Of a DNA stretch of 64,000 nucleotides, positions 47,804-56,962 are shown piece after piece. Source of the DNA: Hyphomicrobiales bacterium. Its GTDB lineage: Bacteria; Pseudomonadota; Alphaproteobacteria; Rhizobiales; Rhizobiaceae. The stretch covers positions 62,001-126,000 of the forward strand of contig UCLB01000009.1 in the NCBI GenBank assembly GCA_900473205.1. Direction: 5' to 3'. The position numbers and the translations under genes were made by a program. Position 1 is the stretch's first letter, and each line of letters starts with the position of its first letter. Below the pieces are notes generated by a model. It was given only the letters and a program-made list of their open reading frames with translations. It made no database searches and was not told the origin of the DNA.

Positions 47804-48553
47804 ATGAAAGCGTCAAGGACGTTATCCGGGCGGGATCTCCCCTTCTACGATGGCATGCCTGTCGAGATCGAAGTGAGGGGGTGGCTCGTTCTCGTCGCAT
47901 CGGTCTTGGTCGCATTTCTGGTGCTTACTCTCATTCCGCTGCGCAGTTTTCCGTACAATCTGGTTCCCACGCTTCTATTCGTCGGCATTCCGCTCCTGGC
48001 TCTAAGGGTCGTGGCCGGGCGACGCTGGACCTGTCTTTTCCGTCCGCTCCATCTTCGATCTTTTGTACTCATGTTGTTATTCGGATTAGCCACACTTGCG
48101 GGGTCGATGGCTGTCGGGTGGGTTCTGCAAAAGTTTTTCGAGCTGCACTCCAATCCGGTCGCAGACGAGATCGCGGCAATGTCGGCCGTGCAGATTGGTG
48201 AGGCATTCATCGCCACCAGCATTCAACTGGTCGGCGAGGAGCTTTTCGGGATATTCCCCTTCCTTGCTGTGCTCTGGCTTTGCGTCAAGCATCTGCATAT
48301 ATCACGGAAAATTGGAATCCTAATCGCCCTCGTCGTCTCCGGAATACTCTTTGGAGCGGCGCACCTGCCGACCTACGACTGGCATTGGGCGCAGTCCCTG
48401 ATCGGGATCGGGTCTGCTCGCATCATCCTCACTCTCGCCTACGTCGCCACCAGAAACCTCTGGGTCTCTGCGGGTGCCCATATCATCAACGACTGGGCGG
48501 GTTTCATTTTCGTGCTCGAGCTTGGCCATGTGCCGATCACCCCGGAGGCGTAA
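47804..48553 (+). CDS. CPBP-family intramembrane metalloprotease
   Basis: A 249-residue Rce1/CAAX-like membrane protease with about seven helices. The three motifs are present: VGEELFGIFPF (Glu-Glu), FGAAHLP (His) and SAGAHIINDW (His and Asn/Asp). Role unknown; bacterial members act on peptides or lipoproteins. It starts 42 bp after the secreted protein gene and may share its transcript. Confidence 0.82.
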   Translation: MKASRTLSGRDLPFYDGMPVEIEVRGWLVLVASVLVAFLVLTLIPLRSFPYNLVPTLLFVGIPLLALRVVAGRRWTCLFRPLHLRSFVLMLLFGLATLAGSMAVGWVLQKFFELHSNPVADEIAAMSAVQIGEAFIATSIQLVGEELFGIFPFLAVLWLCVKHLHISRKIGILIALVVSGILFGAAHLPTYDWHWAQSLIGIGSARIILTLAYVATRNLWVSAGAHIINDWAGFIFVLELGHVPITPEA

Positions 48554-48723
48554 GGGGTGGTCTAACCGATGCCACGTTACACCGGATCTTGCTTACCATG
48601 ACGGGCTTTAGTTTTTGGAGGTCTCTCGAGACTGGCCATCATTCCTTCAATCCGCATTCCGCATCATGACAAGCCCGTTGCACTGTTGTAACTGGAATAG
48701 ACGGCAGCAAACGGGAGGTCGGC

Positions 48724-50271
48724 CTGCGACGCTCAAAAATTATCGCGGTTTCGCTCCTTCTCGGTATCCTGGGTGCCGGCGTTCCGATCTTCGGCATGCT
48801 CTGGATCACATGGGCTCTGGCCCGAAGTGACGAGCAGGCGATGCTCAACACTGTTGCCGACCGCATCCTGATCCGGGCCACGCGCGCCGCCTCTGAAGCA
48901 GAGGCTGCAATCGCCATGTTATCCGACAGCGATGGCAAACCCTGCTCAACAGCAAAGATCGCGCTGATGCAGCGTGAAGTCTTCAATACGCTGACGATTG
49001 AGGAAATGGGATATCTTCAGGACGGAGCTTTACGATGCACGTCTTGGGGCACGCGTCTCGATCTCCCGGAGACAACTACGGACTTTCGAACGGAAAGTGG
49101 CTTGGACGTGACCTTCGCTCTGAGGCCAGCCCTCAGAGGTGGCACTCCCAAGCTCGCCTACAGAAAGGACAACTATAACGTCCTTGTCGATCCCGCGCGA
49201 TTTGTCGATGTGATCACGGAACAGAAAGTGCATATGGCGGTGGCCGCAAGAGACGGACGCGTCTTTGCGCATACTGAAGCGGCCGACCTTGAGGCCATCC
49301 GACGGATTGCCGCGCAGTCGCGATACGTTCCTGATCAAACCTATGCCTATGGGGTCGTCAAATCCGACGACTGGATCGCTATCGCTCTTGAACCGCATCC
49401 GGCACTATTCAGCACGTTACGACGAGAGCAACTTCTCATGCTGCCGCTGGCGCTTTTGCTCGCAGGCGTGATGGTGGCAACCGTGGTCTGGTTTTCCAGA
49501 CAAAGACTATCCATGCGCCGCGAACTCGAGATCGCGATCCGAAAGCAAGAGTTCACGGTACACTACCAGCCACTTATCGACTTGAAGACCGAGCAGTGTA
49601 TTGGCGCAGAAGCGTTGGTGCGGTGGAAGCGCCCTGACGGCAGTTGGGTTCGCCCGGATCTGTTCATCCCTGTCGCGGAACAGTCAGGGCTTATCCAGAA
49701 GATCACTGCACAGGTCATCGGTAGGATTGGAGATGACATCGGTCAGATTTTATCCCAGGATCCGTCCTTGCATATCGCCATCAATCTGTCGGCTGAAGAC
49801 CTTGCACACAGTAGTTTCCTCCCGCTTATTGACGCACTCGTTCGAGATCATCGCCTTAGACCCAACCAGATCTGGCTAGAGGCGACCGAGCGTGGCTTCC
49901 TCGACTACGCCGCTGTCAGCGAGACGATCTTGAGGGCACACCAGTCCGGCTACGTTGTCTGCATTGATGACTTTGGAACTGGCTATTCTAGCCTCCAGCA
50001 TCTTGAGCAGCTTTCGTTTGATGTCCTGAAGATCGACAAATCCTTCGTCGACAGTATTGGCATCTCATCGCCGAAAAGCATGGTGATCCATCACATCATC
50101 GAAATGGCGAAATCGCTTGGAGCCCGCATCGTCGCGGAGGGGGTGGAGCGCCCTGAACAAGCGGAATACCTCAAGGGGAAGGACGTAGAATTCGGACAGG
50201 GATGGCTGTTCAGCCGCGCGTTGCCGAATGACGAATTTGCCACTTATCTCCAAAAGCAAACGACCTCGTAA
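48724..50271 (+). CDS. EAL-domain cyclic-di-GMP phosphodiesterase with periplasmic CSS-type sensor
   Basis: A 515-residue membrane phosphodiesterase if read from CTG at 48724. The first helix (IIAVSLLLGILGAGVPIFG) lies before the first ATG (48796), and GGGAGG stands 5 nt before the CTG, so the CTG start is preferred. A periplasmic domain with two Cys (about residues 76 and 100) is followed by a second helix (LPLALLLAGVMVATVVWF) and a complete EAL domain: AEALVRW, LEATERG, IDDFGTGYSSL, LKIDKSFV, VAEGVE. It should hydrolyse c-di-GMP. Confidence 0.85.
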   Translation: MRRSKIIAVSLLLGILGAGVPIFGMLWITWALARSDEQAMLNTVADRILIRATRAASEAEAAIAMLSDSDGKPCSTAKIALMQREVFNTLTIEEMGYLQDGALRCTSWGTRLDLPETTTDFRTESGLDVTFALRPALRGGTPKLAYRKDNYNVLVDPARFVDVITEQKVHMAVAARDGRVFAHTEAADLEAIRRIAAQSRYVPDQTYAYGVVKSDDWIAIALEPHPALFSTLRREQLLMLPLALLLAGVMVATVVWFSRQRLSMRRELEIAIRKQEFTVHYQPLIDLKTEQCIGAEALVRWKRPDGSWVRPDLFIPVAEQSGLIQKITAQVIGRIGDDIGQILSQDPSLHIAINLSAEDLAHSSFLPLIDALVRDHRLRPNQIWLEATERGFLDYAAVSETILRAHQSGYVVCIDDFGTGYSSLQHLEQLSFDVLKIDKSFVDSIGISSPKSMVIHHIIEMAKSLGARIVAEGVERPEQAEYLKGKDVEFGQGWLFSRALPNDEFATYLQKQTTS

Positions 50272-50330
50272 GAAATCTCACTTGCCTAAGATGCGGATAC
50301 GCCTGTGTAACCTTAATCCAAGGACGTATT

Positions 50331-50750
50331 CTAACGTGGATCGAAAAGCATCAGGTTTCGGGGTCGGGGGTGATCAAGACCTGCGCAGTGGGCGGCCGCG
50401 GACGTAGTGAGATGGAATAGATCCTCGTCGGATACGGGCTTCGCTATCACTCCGAGCGTTCCCGGAACACCTCTGGACACCTATTTCGGGTTCCCCGTCA
50501 TGAAGATTACAGCTTTGCCTTCAGCAGCAAGCGCAGCCCCAATCTCGGGGACTTTCGGGCCGTCGGTCAGATTTACATCGACGAGCGCTATGTCTGCATG
50601 GGGAGCGAGATCTTTTGCATCAACCTTGCATGATGCTAGACCAGCAACCTCTAGGCCCGCCGCTACCACTGCATCCTCAATCATCATCGCGATGATCAAT
50701 TGGTCTTCAACAATGAGGACTTTGGGTCGGAGATTTGAGGTGTTCATCAC
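50331..50750 (-). pseudogene. response-regulator receiver domain interrupted by an amber codon
   Basis: The reading frame from 50750 gives a receiver domain: VLIVEDQLIIAMMIEDAV, the phosphoacceptor in ALVDVNLTDGP and VIFMTGNP. A TAG at 50481-50483 stops it, yet the same frame goes on with GVPGTLGVIAKPVSDEDLFH, including the conserved Lys, to a stop at 50331. One base change (probably CAG to TAG) explains it. The 89-residue product would lack the last helix. No output domain is present. Confidence 0.8.
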
Positions 50751-50939
50751 GCTAGAAGGCGCTTCTGACGCGAAAGTTCCTCCGTTCGTTAAGAATAAGT
50801 CGAAGTCATGGAGGTTGTCATCACTCAGCCGCGCGACTTGGTAGTGGACAGACTGATGCTTTAAACAGAAATTGGACGATCTGTTACAAGAGAAAGGGCC
50901 CCGAACCGAGTTCGGAGCCTATCAATGTCGTCGTAACCA

Positions 50940-51131
50940 TTATGCTCGGTCGACGATATCCTTCACTTTTTCCTTTGCTTCACCTTTGGCCTGCTGCGCA
51001 TGACCCTTTGCTTCCTGGGCCGCGCCCTTGGCTTCCATTTCGTGGTTGTCGGTCGCGTCGCCTACAGCCTGACGGGCTTCGCCAGCTACTTCATTGACCT
51101 TGCCCTTAACCTTATCCATGGTGCTACCCAT
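50940..51131 (-). CDS. CsbD family stress protein
   Basis: A 63-residue, very hydrophilic protein: MGSTMDKVKGKVNEVAGEAR and a lysine/alanine repeat tail (KGAAQEAKGHAQQAKGEAKE). CsbD proteins accumulate under general stress; their activity is unknown. The ATG at 51131 follows AGGAGA. The upstream EcfG-like promoter fits stress control. Confidence 0.88.
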   Translation of the reverse strand: MGSTMDKVKGKVNEVAGEARQAVGDATDNHEMEAKGAAQEAKGHAQQAKGEAKEKVKDIVDRA

Positions 51132-51173
51132 CGTCGTTCTCCTGTGTGAACTGCATTGTATTACTGCCAAAAG

Positions 51174-51199
51174 AACGGGTACTCCTGCGTTCTGGTTCC
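51174..51199 (-). promoter_or_regulatory. EcfG (general stress sigma factor) promoter before csbD-like gene
   Basis: Minus strand: GGAAC, 17 nt, CGTT, matching the alphaproteobacterial EcfG/RpoE2 consensus GGAAC-N16/17-CGTT. The -10 box lies 42 bp before the CsbD start codon. The remaining gap (51200-51546) has no recognised feature. Confidence 0.8.
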
Positions 51200-51546
51200 G
51201 CCAAAACGACAGACTTTTCGGAAGGATCGCGGAGGTGGGTTTACAAAGAACGAAATTTCGGAAGGTCAGACAGTCCTGCGTTAAGCGCATCCAACACCTC
51301 CTAACCTGACAGTTGGAGCGCGGCGATCAGGGAATCCACTAGCCTCTCGCACACCGTACTATAACGCTTTGGAATCTCAGTCACGCTCTCGAATTGCTAC
51401 GTACTAGTGACACGGAATAATCCGCCAACATGATTCTTAAGTCATTGCTTGTGCGACTATCAGCCAAGCTCCCGGCGCTGTTGAGTCTGCCAATGGAAGA
51501 GCTGCTTGAACAGCCAGTTAGAAAGCCTTGCGGCGCCGCCCCGGAA

Positions 51547-52633
51547 TTAAGCCCTGAGCGGACTACGTACGATCTCCGCATGCTGACCGTAGCGCGCTAG
51601 CAAGGATGTTGCAGCATCTCGATCGACGGCTTTCGAGAACAGATACCCCTGCCCGAGCCTGCAACCAAACGACAAGAGTTGGTCAAGCTGAGCGTCGGTC
51701 TCGATGCCTTCTGCCACAACCCGCAGGCCCAGCTTCGCGGCGATGCTGAGCAATCCCTCGACGATGATCACGGCACCATGACCTGAAACCAGCTGCTCGA
51801 CGAAGGATTTGTCGATCTTGATGATATCGACCGGGACCGTTAGAAGATGTGTAAGCGACGCGAACCCCGTTCCGAAGTCGTCGAGCGCGACACGCATTCC
51901 AAGTTTGCGTAGGGACCTGATCTCGTCGGCGACCACGTGATCGCGCTGGCCGAGATAAACGGACTCCGTCACCTCGAGAATAACGTGGTTCAGCGGGACG
52001 CCGGCATCCGCAAAGATCGTACAGAGCCGCTCTCGCAGATGTCCGGCGTGAAAGTCTGCCGCCGAAAGATTGATGCCGACGTGCTGGAAGGGCAACCCGC
52101 CGTCGAGCCAGGCGCGCATGTCTCTTGCGACACACAAGAGCATGCATTCTGTCAGCTTGGCAGCAACATGGGCGTCTTTGGTCGCTTCGTGAAAGTTGGC
52201 AGCAGCTATTATTTCCCCAGACGTGGCTCTGATGCGGCACAGTGCCTCGAATCCCACCACCTCGCCCGTATCAAGCCGTACGACCGGCTGATAATGAGCG
52301 TGTATCCGGTTTTCGGCCAGCGCGAGGCTGACATCACGTATAGCTCTAAACCGTCTCGTAAACGTGGTGCCGAGCCCAGCGCTGTATTCGATGAAAGTAC
52401 CCCGACTGCGTTCCTTTGCGTGGTACAACGCCATATCAGCGCACTGGCGAACCTGATCGGGAGTTTCTCCCGGGCCTGCGAGGCACCCCCCTAATGTAGC
52501 GCCTGGAGCTAGAACATGGCTAGCACAGTGCGCGTGTTCCTTCATAACCTGAAGGATTTCTGCCGCTAACATTGCCAATGAAGATTCTTGTCAATCGGCT
52601 TGGAATGTTGACCCCGTATCGGCGTCCAATTTT
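51547..52633 (-). pseudogene. 3' fragment of a GAF-GGDEF-EAL gene: truncated GGDEF plus whole EAL domain
   Basis: The minus-strand frame carries the last part of a GGDEF domain (QCADMALYHAKERSRGTFIE) and a full EAL domain: FEALCRI, ILEVTES, DDFGTGFASL, IKIDKSF, VVAEGIE. Everything before it, including the GGDEF active site, is missing because the IS element begins at 52634; an in-frame TGA lies near that edge. From a TTG/ATG near 52578 about 340 residues could still be made, so residual phosphodiesterase activity is possible. Confidence 0.82.
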
Positions 52634-54288
52634 GGCTCTGACTCACTTTTGATGAATTCTGGGCGTCGGCTGGCGTTGGTTTTGCAAAAGGAATCAGCGC
52701 CATGGTTCATTCGGTTCGCCCCTCCGCACTCGTGCCTCGAGGCTTTGTCATCGATGAGACAGCTTCTGCTGGCGACGCGATCATACTCGCTGTCCGCTCG
52801 AGGGATATGTCCAGCCCTTGTCCAGGCTGCGGAACAAGATCAGAGCGGATACACAGTCGTTATCATCGACGCCTCACGGATCTGCCCATCGCGGGAAAGT
52901 CTGTGCGATTGGTTATCGCCGCGCGCCGGTTCCACTGTGACGCAGTGTTATGTGGACGAAGGATCTTTACCGAGCGCTTCGAGCCAGACGTCCTGGCGCC
53001 ATGGGCGCGCCGTACCGCGCGGCTTGATCATATCGTCCATCATCTCGGGCTTGCCCTGGGTGGGCGGCCGGCGGCGTGTTTCGCTCGCAGGCTGATGGTG
53101 CCGGTCAGCAATGACACCTTGCTGCGTGTCGTCCGACGGCGCGGCACTCCGCGTTTCATTCCGCCGACGGTGATCGGCATCGACGACTGGGCGTGGCGGC
53201 GCAACCGGCGCTACGGGACGATTATCTGCGATCTCGAACGGCGTAAAACTATTGCACTACTGCCGGACAGAGAGCCAGCAACCGCTCAGGCCTGGCTTTC
53301 GAAACATCAACAGATCAGTATTGTCGCCCGCGACCGCGGTGGCGCCTACGCCCTTGCTGCAGCCAAGGCACTTCCGGAAGCAACCCAAGTGGCTGATCGA
53401 TGGCACTTGATGGAAAACGCAAGTCGGGCATTCCTCGACGCCGTGCGCAAATCCATGCGCCAGATCAGAACAGCGATCGGGTCCGCAACGATCAATCCGG
53501 ACCTGCTGACGGCCGCTGAGCGGATCCAATATCAGGGATATCTTCATCGAGAAGACACGAACGTAGCTATTCTGCACTTGGCCAAGTCCGGCGTTGCAAT
53601 CAAAGAAATCGTTCGTCGCACCGGGCACAGTCGCGGCCTCGTCAGGCGGGTGCTACGCGGTCAGAGATCCGACGTGTTCCGCGTACGAGAGAACTCGCTT
53701 GAAGTTTATCTGCCATGGCTCGACGCCCAGTGGAGTGCCGGCCACCGCAATGGCACACAGTTGTGGCGAGAGTTAACGCGCCAGGGGTTCCGGGGCTGCC
53801 TTCGTGTTGTAACCGAATGGGCGACGCGTCGGAGAAAGGCCGAAAAGATGGATTGTGATGCCTTGAGCCGTACGCCGTCGGCAAGGACTGTCGCACGCCT
53901 CATGACCATCGGGCGCGACGATCTTTCCAAGTCTCAGACCGTTACGGTTGCCGCGATTGAAGGCGGAGTGCCTCAACTCGTTGAAGCCCGGGAAGTGGTC
54001 GCCGCTTTCCAAGCCATGATCCGCAAGAAATCTCTTGCCGATCTCGAAGCGTGGTTGGAACGCGCTCGATCAAGCCTGGTAGCAGCCTTCGCCAATGGTG
54101 TAGCCAAAGATCGGGCGGCTGTCAGTGCCGCGATCAGTTCGCCATGGTCAAACGGACAGACAGAGGGGCAAATCACCAAGCTCAAGCTTGTAAAACGTCA
54201 AATGTACGGTCGAGGAAAAATTGACCTCCTTCAGGCCCGCGTCATCGGCATCGGATAGCCCACTGACCACCAAAATTGCGTCAGAGCC
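52634..54288 (+). mobile_element. ISL3-family insertion sequence (1655 bp)
   Basis: The ends are imperfect inverted repeats starting GGCTCTGAC; the first 21 bases of each end differ at three positions. The element holds one transposase gene. Flanking octamers differ (CCAATTTT on the left, AATATTCC on the right), so the expected 8-bp target duplication is missing. It interrupts a c-di-GMP gene whose two remains lie on either side. Confidence 0.85.
52702..54258 (+). CDS. ISL3 family transposase
   Basis: A 518-residue DDE transposase. An N-terminal zinc-finger-like segment (CPGCGTRSERIHSRYHRRLTDLP) is followed by IGIDDWAWRRNRRYGTIICD (first Asp), VADRWHLMEN (second Asp region) and SNGQTEGQITKLKLVKRQMYG (Glu), then LLQARVIG. 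It appears full length and intact, so the element may still move. Confidence 0.92.
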   Translation: MVHSVRPSALVPRGFVIDETASAGDAIILAVRSRDMSSPCPGCGTRSERIHSRYHRRLTDLPIAGKSVRLVIAARRFHCDAVLCGRRIFTERFEPDVLAPWARRTARLDHIVHHLGLALGGRPAACFARRLMVPVSNDTLLRVVRRRGTPRFIPPTVIGIDDWAWRRNRRYGTIICDLERRKTIALLPDREPATAQAWLSKHQQISIVARDRGGAYALAAAKALPEATQVADRWHLMENASRAFLDAVRKSMRQIRTAIGSATINPDLLTAAERIQYQGYLHREDTNVAILHLAKSGVAIKEIVRRTGHSRGLVRRVLRGQRSDVFRVRENSLEVYLPWLDAQWSAGHRNGTQLWRELTRQGFRGCLRVVTEWATRRRKAEKMDCDALSRTPSARTVARLMTIGRDDLSKSQTVTVAAIEGGVPQLVEAREVVAAFQAMIRKKSLADLEAWLERARSSLVAAFANGVAKDRAAVSAAISSPWSNGQTEGQITKLKLVKRQMYGRGKIDLLQARVIGIG

Positions 54289-54400
54289 AATATTCCACGC
54301 CGAAACACAGTTCGATTGTCACTCGCAACGTTTCGCCGCGGGCGATCATCTCCAGAATGGCATTCTGCAGTTCAAGAGTCATGGCAAGGAGTTCTTTTCG
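54289..54400 (-). pseudogene. 5' fragment of the interrupted GAF-GGDEF-EAL gene
   Basis: Directly against the IS end, the minus strand reads AFRKELLAMTLELQNAILEM then IARGETL, the usual opening before the GAF domain of rhizobial GAF-GGDEF-EAL proteins, on the same strand as the EAL remnant at 51547. About 35 codons remain; an in-frame TAA lies upstream. The GAF core and GGDEF active site are gone, so material was deleted. Confidence 0.6.
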
Positions 54401-55056
54401 GAAAGCGTGACTTTACTAACGCAACGTTGTTGTCAGGTTGCTGATGTACGTAAAGGCTTAGTAAGCCTGCTTGTTCCCGAGGCTTATGAGGGGCAATCGA
54501 AATTGCTGCTTAGGCACAGTGTTTCCCGTACCCGCCTTGATGTGAATCGAACCGTCGACATACGAGCGCGCACCCGTCGCATTCTATTGTATCTGACCGC
54601 GCCACGCCTGAGAGGACTGCTGACGTTAAACTTGCAGTCGGCGCGGCCGGACCGATGGTGTTCATCAACACAGTCTTGCTTAATCAAGCGGCTGTGATCT
54701 CCAAGAACATTATTTAGTGCTTTGGGAAGTAAGTCCTGCGTTGATGCTGGCTGATCCGTTTTTGCCGCGCCTGCAAATTTCGACATCTCAATGCTTAATA
54801 TCACAAAAACAAACGTCGATTTGTTCCGCTGGTTTGTGGCGCGAAACAAACGGCATCGTCCGATTGAACGTGATATCCTTACAGATGAAAGTTATGCCAA
54901 AATGCCGCGATGACATGAAAGACTAGTGCTGCCGCCAAACAAGCCATACTCTCGTGGGCAACTGCCCATAGGGTGTTGAGTTCAAGGTTTACCCTGCGGA
55001 CCGAACAAAGTGTCAGCCTGTGGCATTTTTTCAAAGCAGAATGGTCTGCACTATGA
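54401..55056. other. decayed gap with palindrome; no gene recognised
   Basis: AGGCTTAGTAAGCCT (54454-54468) is a perfect 15-base palindrome. A tRNA-like remnant follows at 54531. The only longer open frame (minus, 54849-54484) has no recognisable domain. Base composition is lower in GC than the flanking operons. Confidence 0.5.
54531..54605 (-). repeat. tRNA-like remnant h
   Basis: GCCTTGATGTGAATCGAACC, then GTCGACATACG and CACCCGTCGCATTCTA, follow the order T-arm, variable loop, anticodon and D-arm side of a reversed Met/Pro-type tRNA. It sits between the disrupted c-di-GMP gene and the Fbp-type operon. Confidence 0.45.
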
Positions 55057-55869
55057 CTAACCGCTTCCTGTCGTTGTAGCATGAATGCGCAAAAGCTCGT
55101 CATAAGCGGATGGATTGCTGGCGAGAACCGGGCTGCCGAGCATCAACTCTTCACCGTCGCAACGAAACGGCATGTACTGCCCACCCGCCTGCTCGACCAG
55201 GCAGAACCCCGCCATGCAATCCCAGGCCCGCATATGCGGCTCGTAATAACCGACCAGACGGCCAGCCGCGACATAGGCCAGCATCAGCGCGCCGGAACCG
55301 TTACGAATGAAATTGCCGCCGATGGACAGCAGCGAAGCAATGATGGCGCCCACCCGGTCCGGCGTTACGTAATTGTTGCTGCCAATGCCCGTCAGCGCGT
55401 TCTGGATGTTGCGTGCGGGATCAAGCCGAAGCGGCTTGCCATTGAGGGTCGCACCGAAGCCTTCGGCAGAGGCGTATAGTTCGTCTTCACACGGCACCTT
55501 GATGACGCCGACGACGGGAATGCCGTCATGAAGCACGGCGATGGACACGCACCATGTCGGCATGCCGTTGACGAAAGGTGCCGTTCCGTCGATGGGGTCA
55601 ACGACCCAGGTAAAGCCGGATTGTCCCTCGGTGTAACCGAACTCCTCGCCCAGAAACCCGTCTTCGGGCAGCGCTTCGGCCACGTGTTCGCGCAACAGTG
55701 TCTCGACGTTGCGGTCTGCGATGGAAACCACGTCGTGAAGATCGCGCTTGGTTTCGATTACCAGCGTCTCGCGCCTGTTGAAATAATCCAGCGCCATTGC
55801 GCCAGCTTTTTCCGCCAGAGTCTTCGCGAGGGAAAAGCGCAGTTCGATGGCGCTTTCATGTGTCGTCAT
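55057..55869 (-). CDS. inositol monophosphatase family protein (HisN/SuhB-like)
   Basis: A 270-residue Mg2+-dependent phosphatase. Metal and catalytic motifs are GEEFG, WVVDPIDGTAPFVNGMPTW and AWDCMAGFCLVEQAGG, all intact. The ATG at 55869 is placed 7 nt after AGGA; ATGs at 55875 and 55890 are alternatives. It is the last gene of the Fbp-type ABC operon, suggesting the importer brings in a phosphorylated metabolite rather than free iron. Confidence 0.83.
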   Translation of the reverse strand: MTTHESAIELRFSLAKTLAEKAGAMALDYFNRRETLVIETKRDLHDVVSIADRNVETLLREHVAEALPEDGFLGEEFGYTEGQSGFTWVVDPIDGTAPFVNGMPTWCVSIAVLHDGIPVVGVIKVPCEDELYASAEGFGATLNGKPLRLDPARNIQNALTGIGSNNYVTPDRVGAIIASLLSIGGNFIRNGSGALMLAYVAAGRLVGYYEPHMRAWDCMAGFCLVEQAGGQYMPFRCDGEELMLGSPVLASNPSAYDELLRIHATTTGSG

Positions 55870-55900
55870 TGTCATGTCCTTTGATTGCAAGTCCGGTGTT

Positions 55901-56962
55901 TCAGCCGTTGATCAGCGCGATACCACGATTTTTAAACCCCAGCGTGACATCGCTCGCCGCGGGCAGGTTTGCTTCCATCGCGTGGTCTATGATGAAGAGC
56001 GTGCCGACCCCCGTCTCAACCTCGTATTCGATGTGACCGCCGAGATAGGCGCTGTGCAGGACCCGTCCTGCAAGCCCGGTACCGCCCGCCGCGCCGATGG
56101 TGATGGAGCCGGGTCTGACGGCGAGTTTTGCAGAGCCGGGCTTTGCCCCACGGCCTTTGACGGAGTAATCGACGCCTGCCACGCGAATGAGGGCCTGCTC
56201 ACCTTCTACGCCGATGACCTCGCAGGGAATGACGTTAGCCTCTCCCATGAAGTCGGCAATGAAGGGCGATGCAGGGGCTTCGTAAAGCTCACGCGGCGCG
56301 CCTGACTGGGCAATCTCGCCATCCTTCATGACAATGATGCGGTCAGAAACGGCCAGTGCCTCATCCTGATCATGGGTGACGTAAACTGCCGTAAAGCCGA
56401 GGCGCTGTTGCAATTCACGGATTTCGGTACGGACGCGACGGCGCAGGCGTGCATCGAGGTTGGACAGTGGTTCGTCCAGCAGAAGGACCTGCGGTTCGAG
56501 CACCAGCGCACGGGCAACGGCGACACGTTGCTGCTGTCCACCGGACAGTTCTGCCGGAAGTCGTTGGCCCATCCCTGAGAGGCCGACGAGTTTCAGGCCT
56601 TCCTCCGCCTTTTCCCGGGCGTCGTTTTTGCGAAGGCCTGAAGACTGCAAGCCATAGGCGACATTGTCGAGGGCCGTCATATGCGGAAAAAGGGCGTAGG
56701 ACTGAAAAACCATCGACACGTCACGCTCATTCGCCGGTAGCATCGTCACATCCGTATCGCCGATCAGGATGCGGCCAGATGTTGGATGCTCGAGCCCCGC
56801 CAGCATGCGAAGCGTCGTGGTCTTGCCGCAGCCGGAAGGCCCCAGCAAGGTCACGAGTGTTCCCGGTTCTATAGTGAGGGACAGGTCGGGGATGGCCGTA
56901 AATGCACCGAATGTCTTGCGAACGTTTTGAAAGGTAACGGAGCCGGGTTTTACCTTGATCAT
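55901..56962 (-). CDS. ABC transporter ATP-binding protein, FbpC/PotA-like
   Basis: A 353-residue ATPase. Walker A GPSGCGKTT, signature [15 protein letters not shown], Walker B LLLDEPLSNLDA, and a C-terminal TOBE-like domain (LAVRPGSITIG). The start at 56962 overlaps the permease stop (ATGA); a much longer open frame upstream only shadows the permease gene. It powers the 743-residue permease. Confidence 0.9.
   Translation of the reverse strand: MIKVKPGSVTFQNVRKTFGAFTAIPDLSLTIEPGTLVTLLGPSGCGKTTTLRMLAGLEHPTSGRILIGDTDVTMLPANERDVSMVFQSYALFPHMTALDNVAYGLQSSGLRKNDAREKAEEGLKLVGLSGMGQRLPAELSGGQQQRVAVARALVLEPQVLLLDEPLSNLDARLRRRVRTEIRELQQRLGFTAVYVTHDQDEALAVSDRIIVMKDGEIAQSGAPRELYEAPASPFIADFMGEANVIPCEVIGVEGEQALIRVAGVDYSVKGRGAKPGSAKLAVRPGSITIGAAGGTGLAGRVLHSAYLGGHIEYEVETGVGTLFIIDHAMEANLPAASDVTLGFKNRGIALING

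Noticed and set aside
52626-54296. Target-site duplication for the ISL3 element
   Set aside because: The 8 bases outside the left end (CCAATTTT) and right end (AATATTCC) are different.
54484-54849. A 121-codon minus-strand ORF near the IS as a missing GGDEF segment
   Set aside because: It contains no GGDEF or GAF motif and overlaps a tRNA-like remnant; similarity could not be supported.
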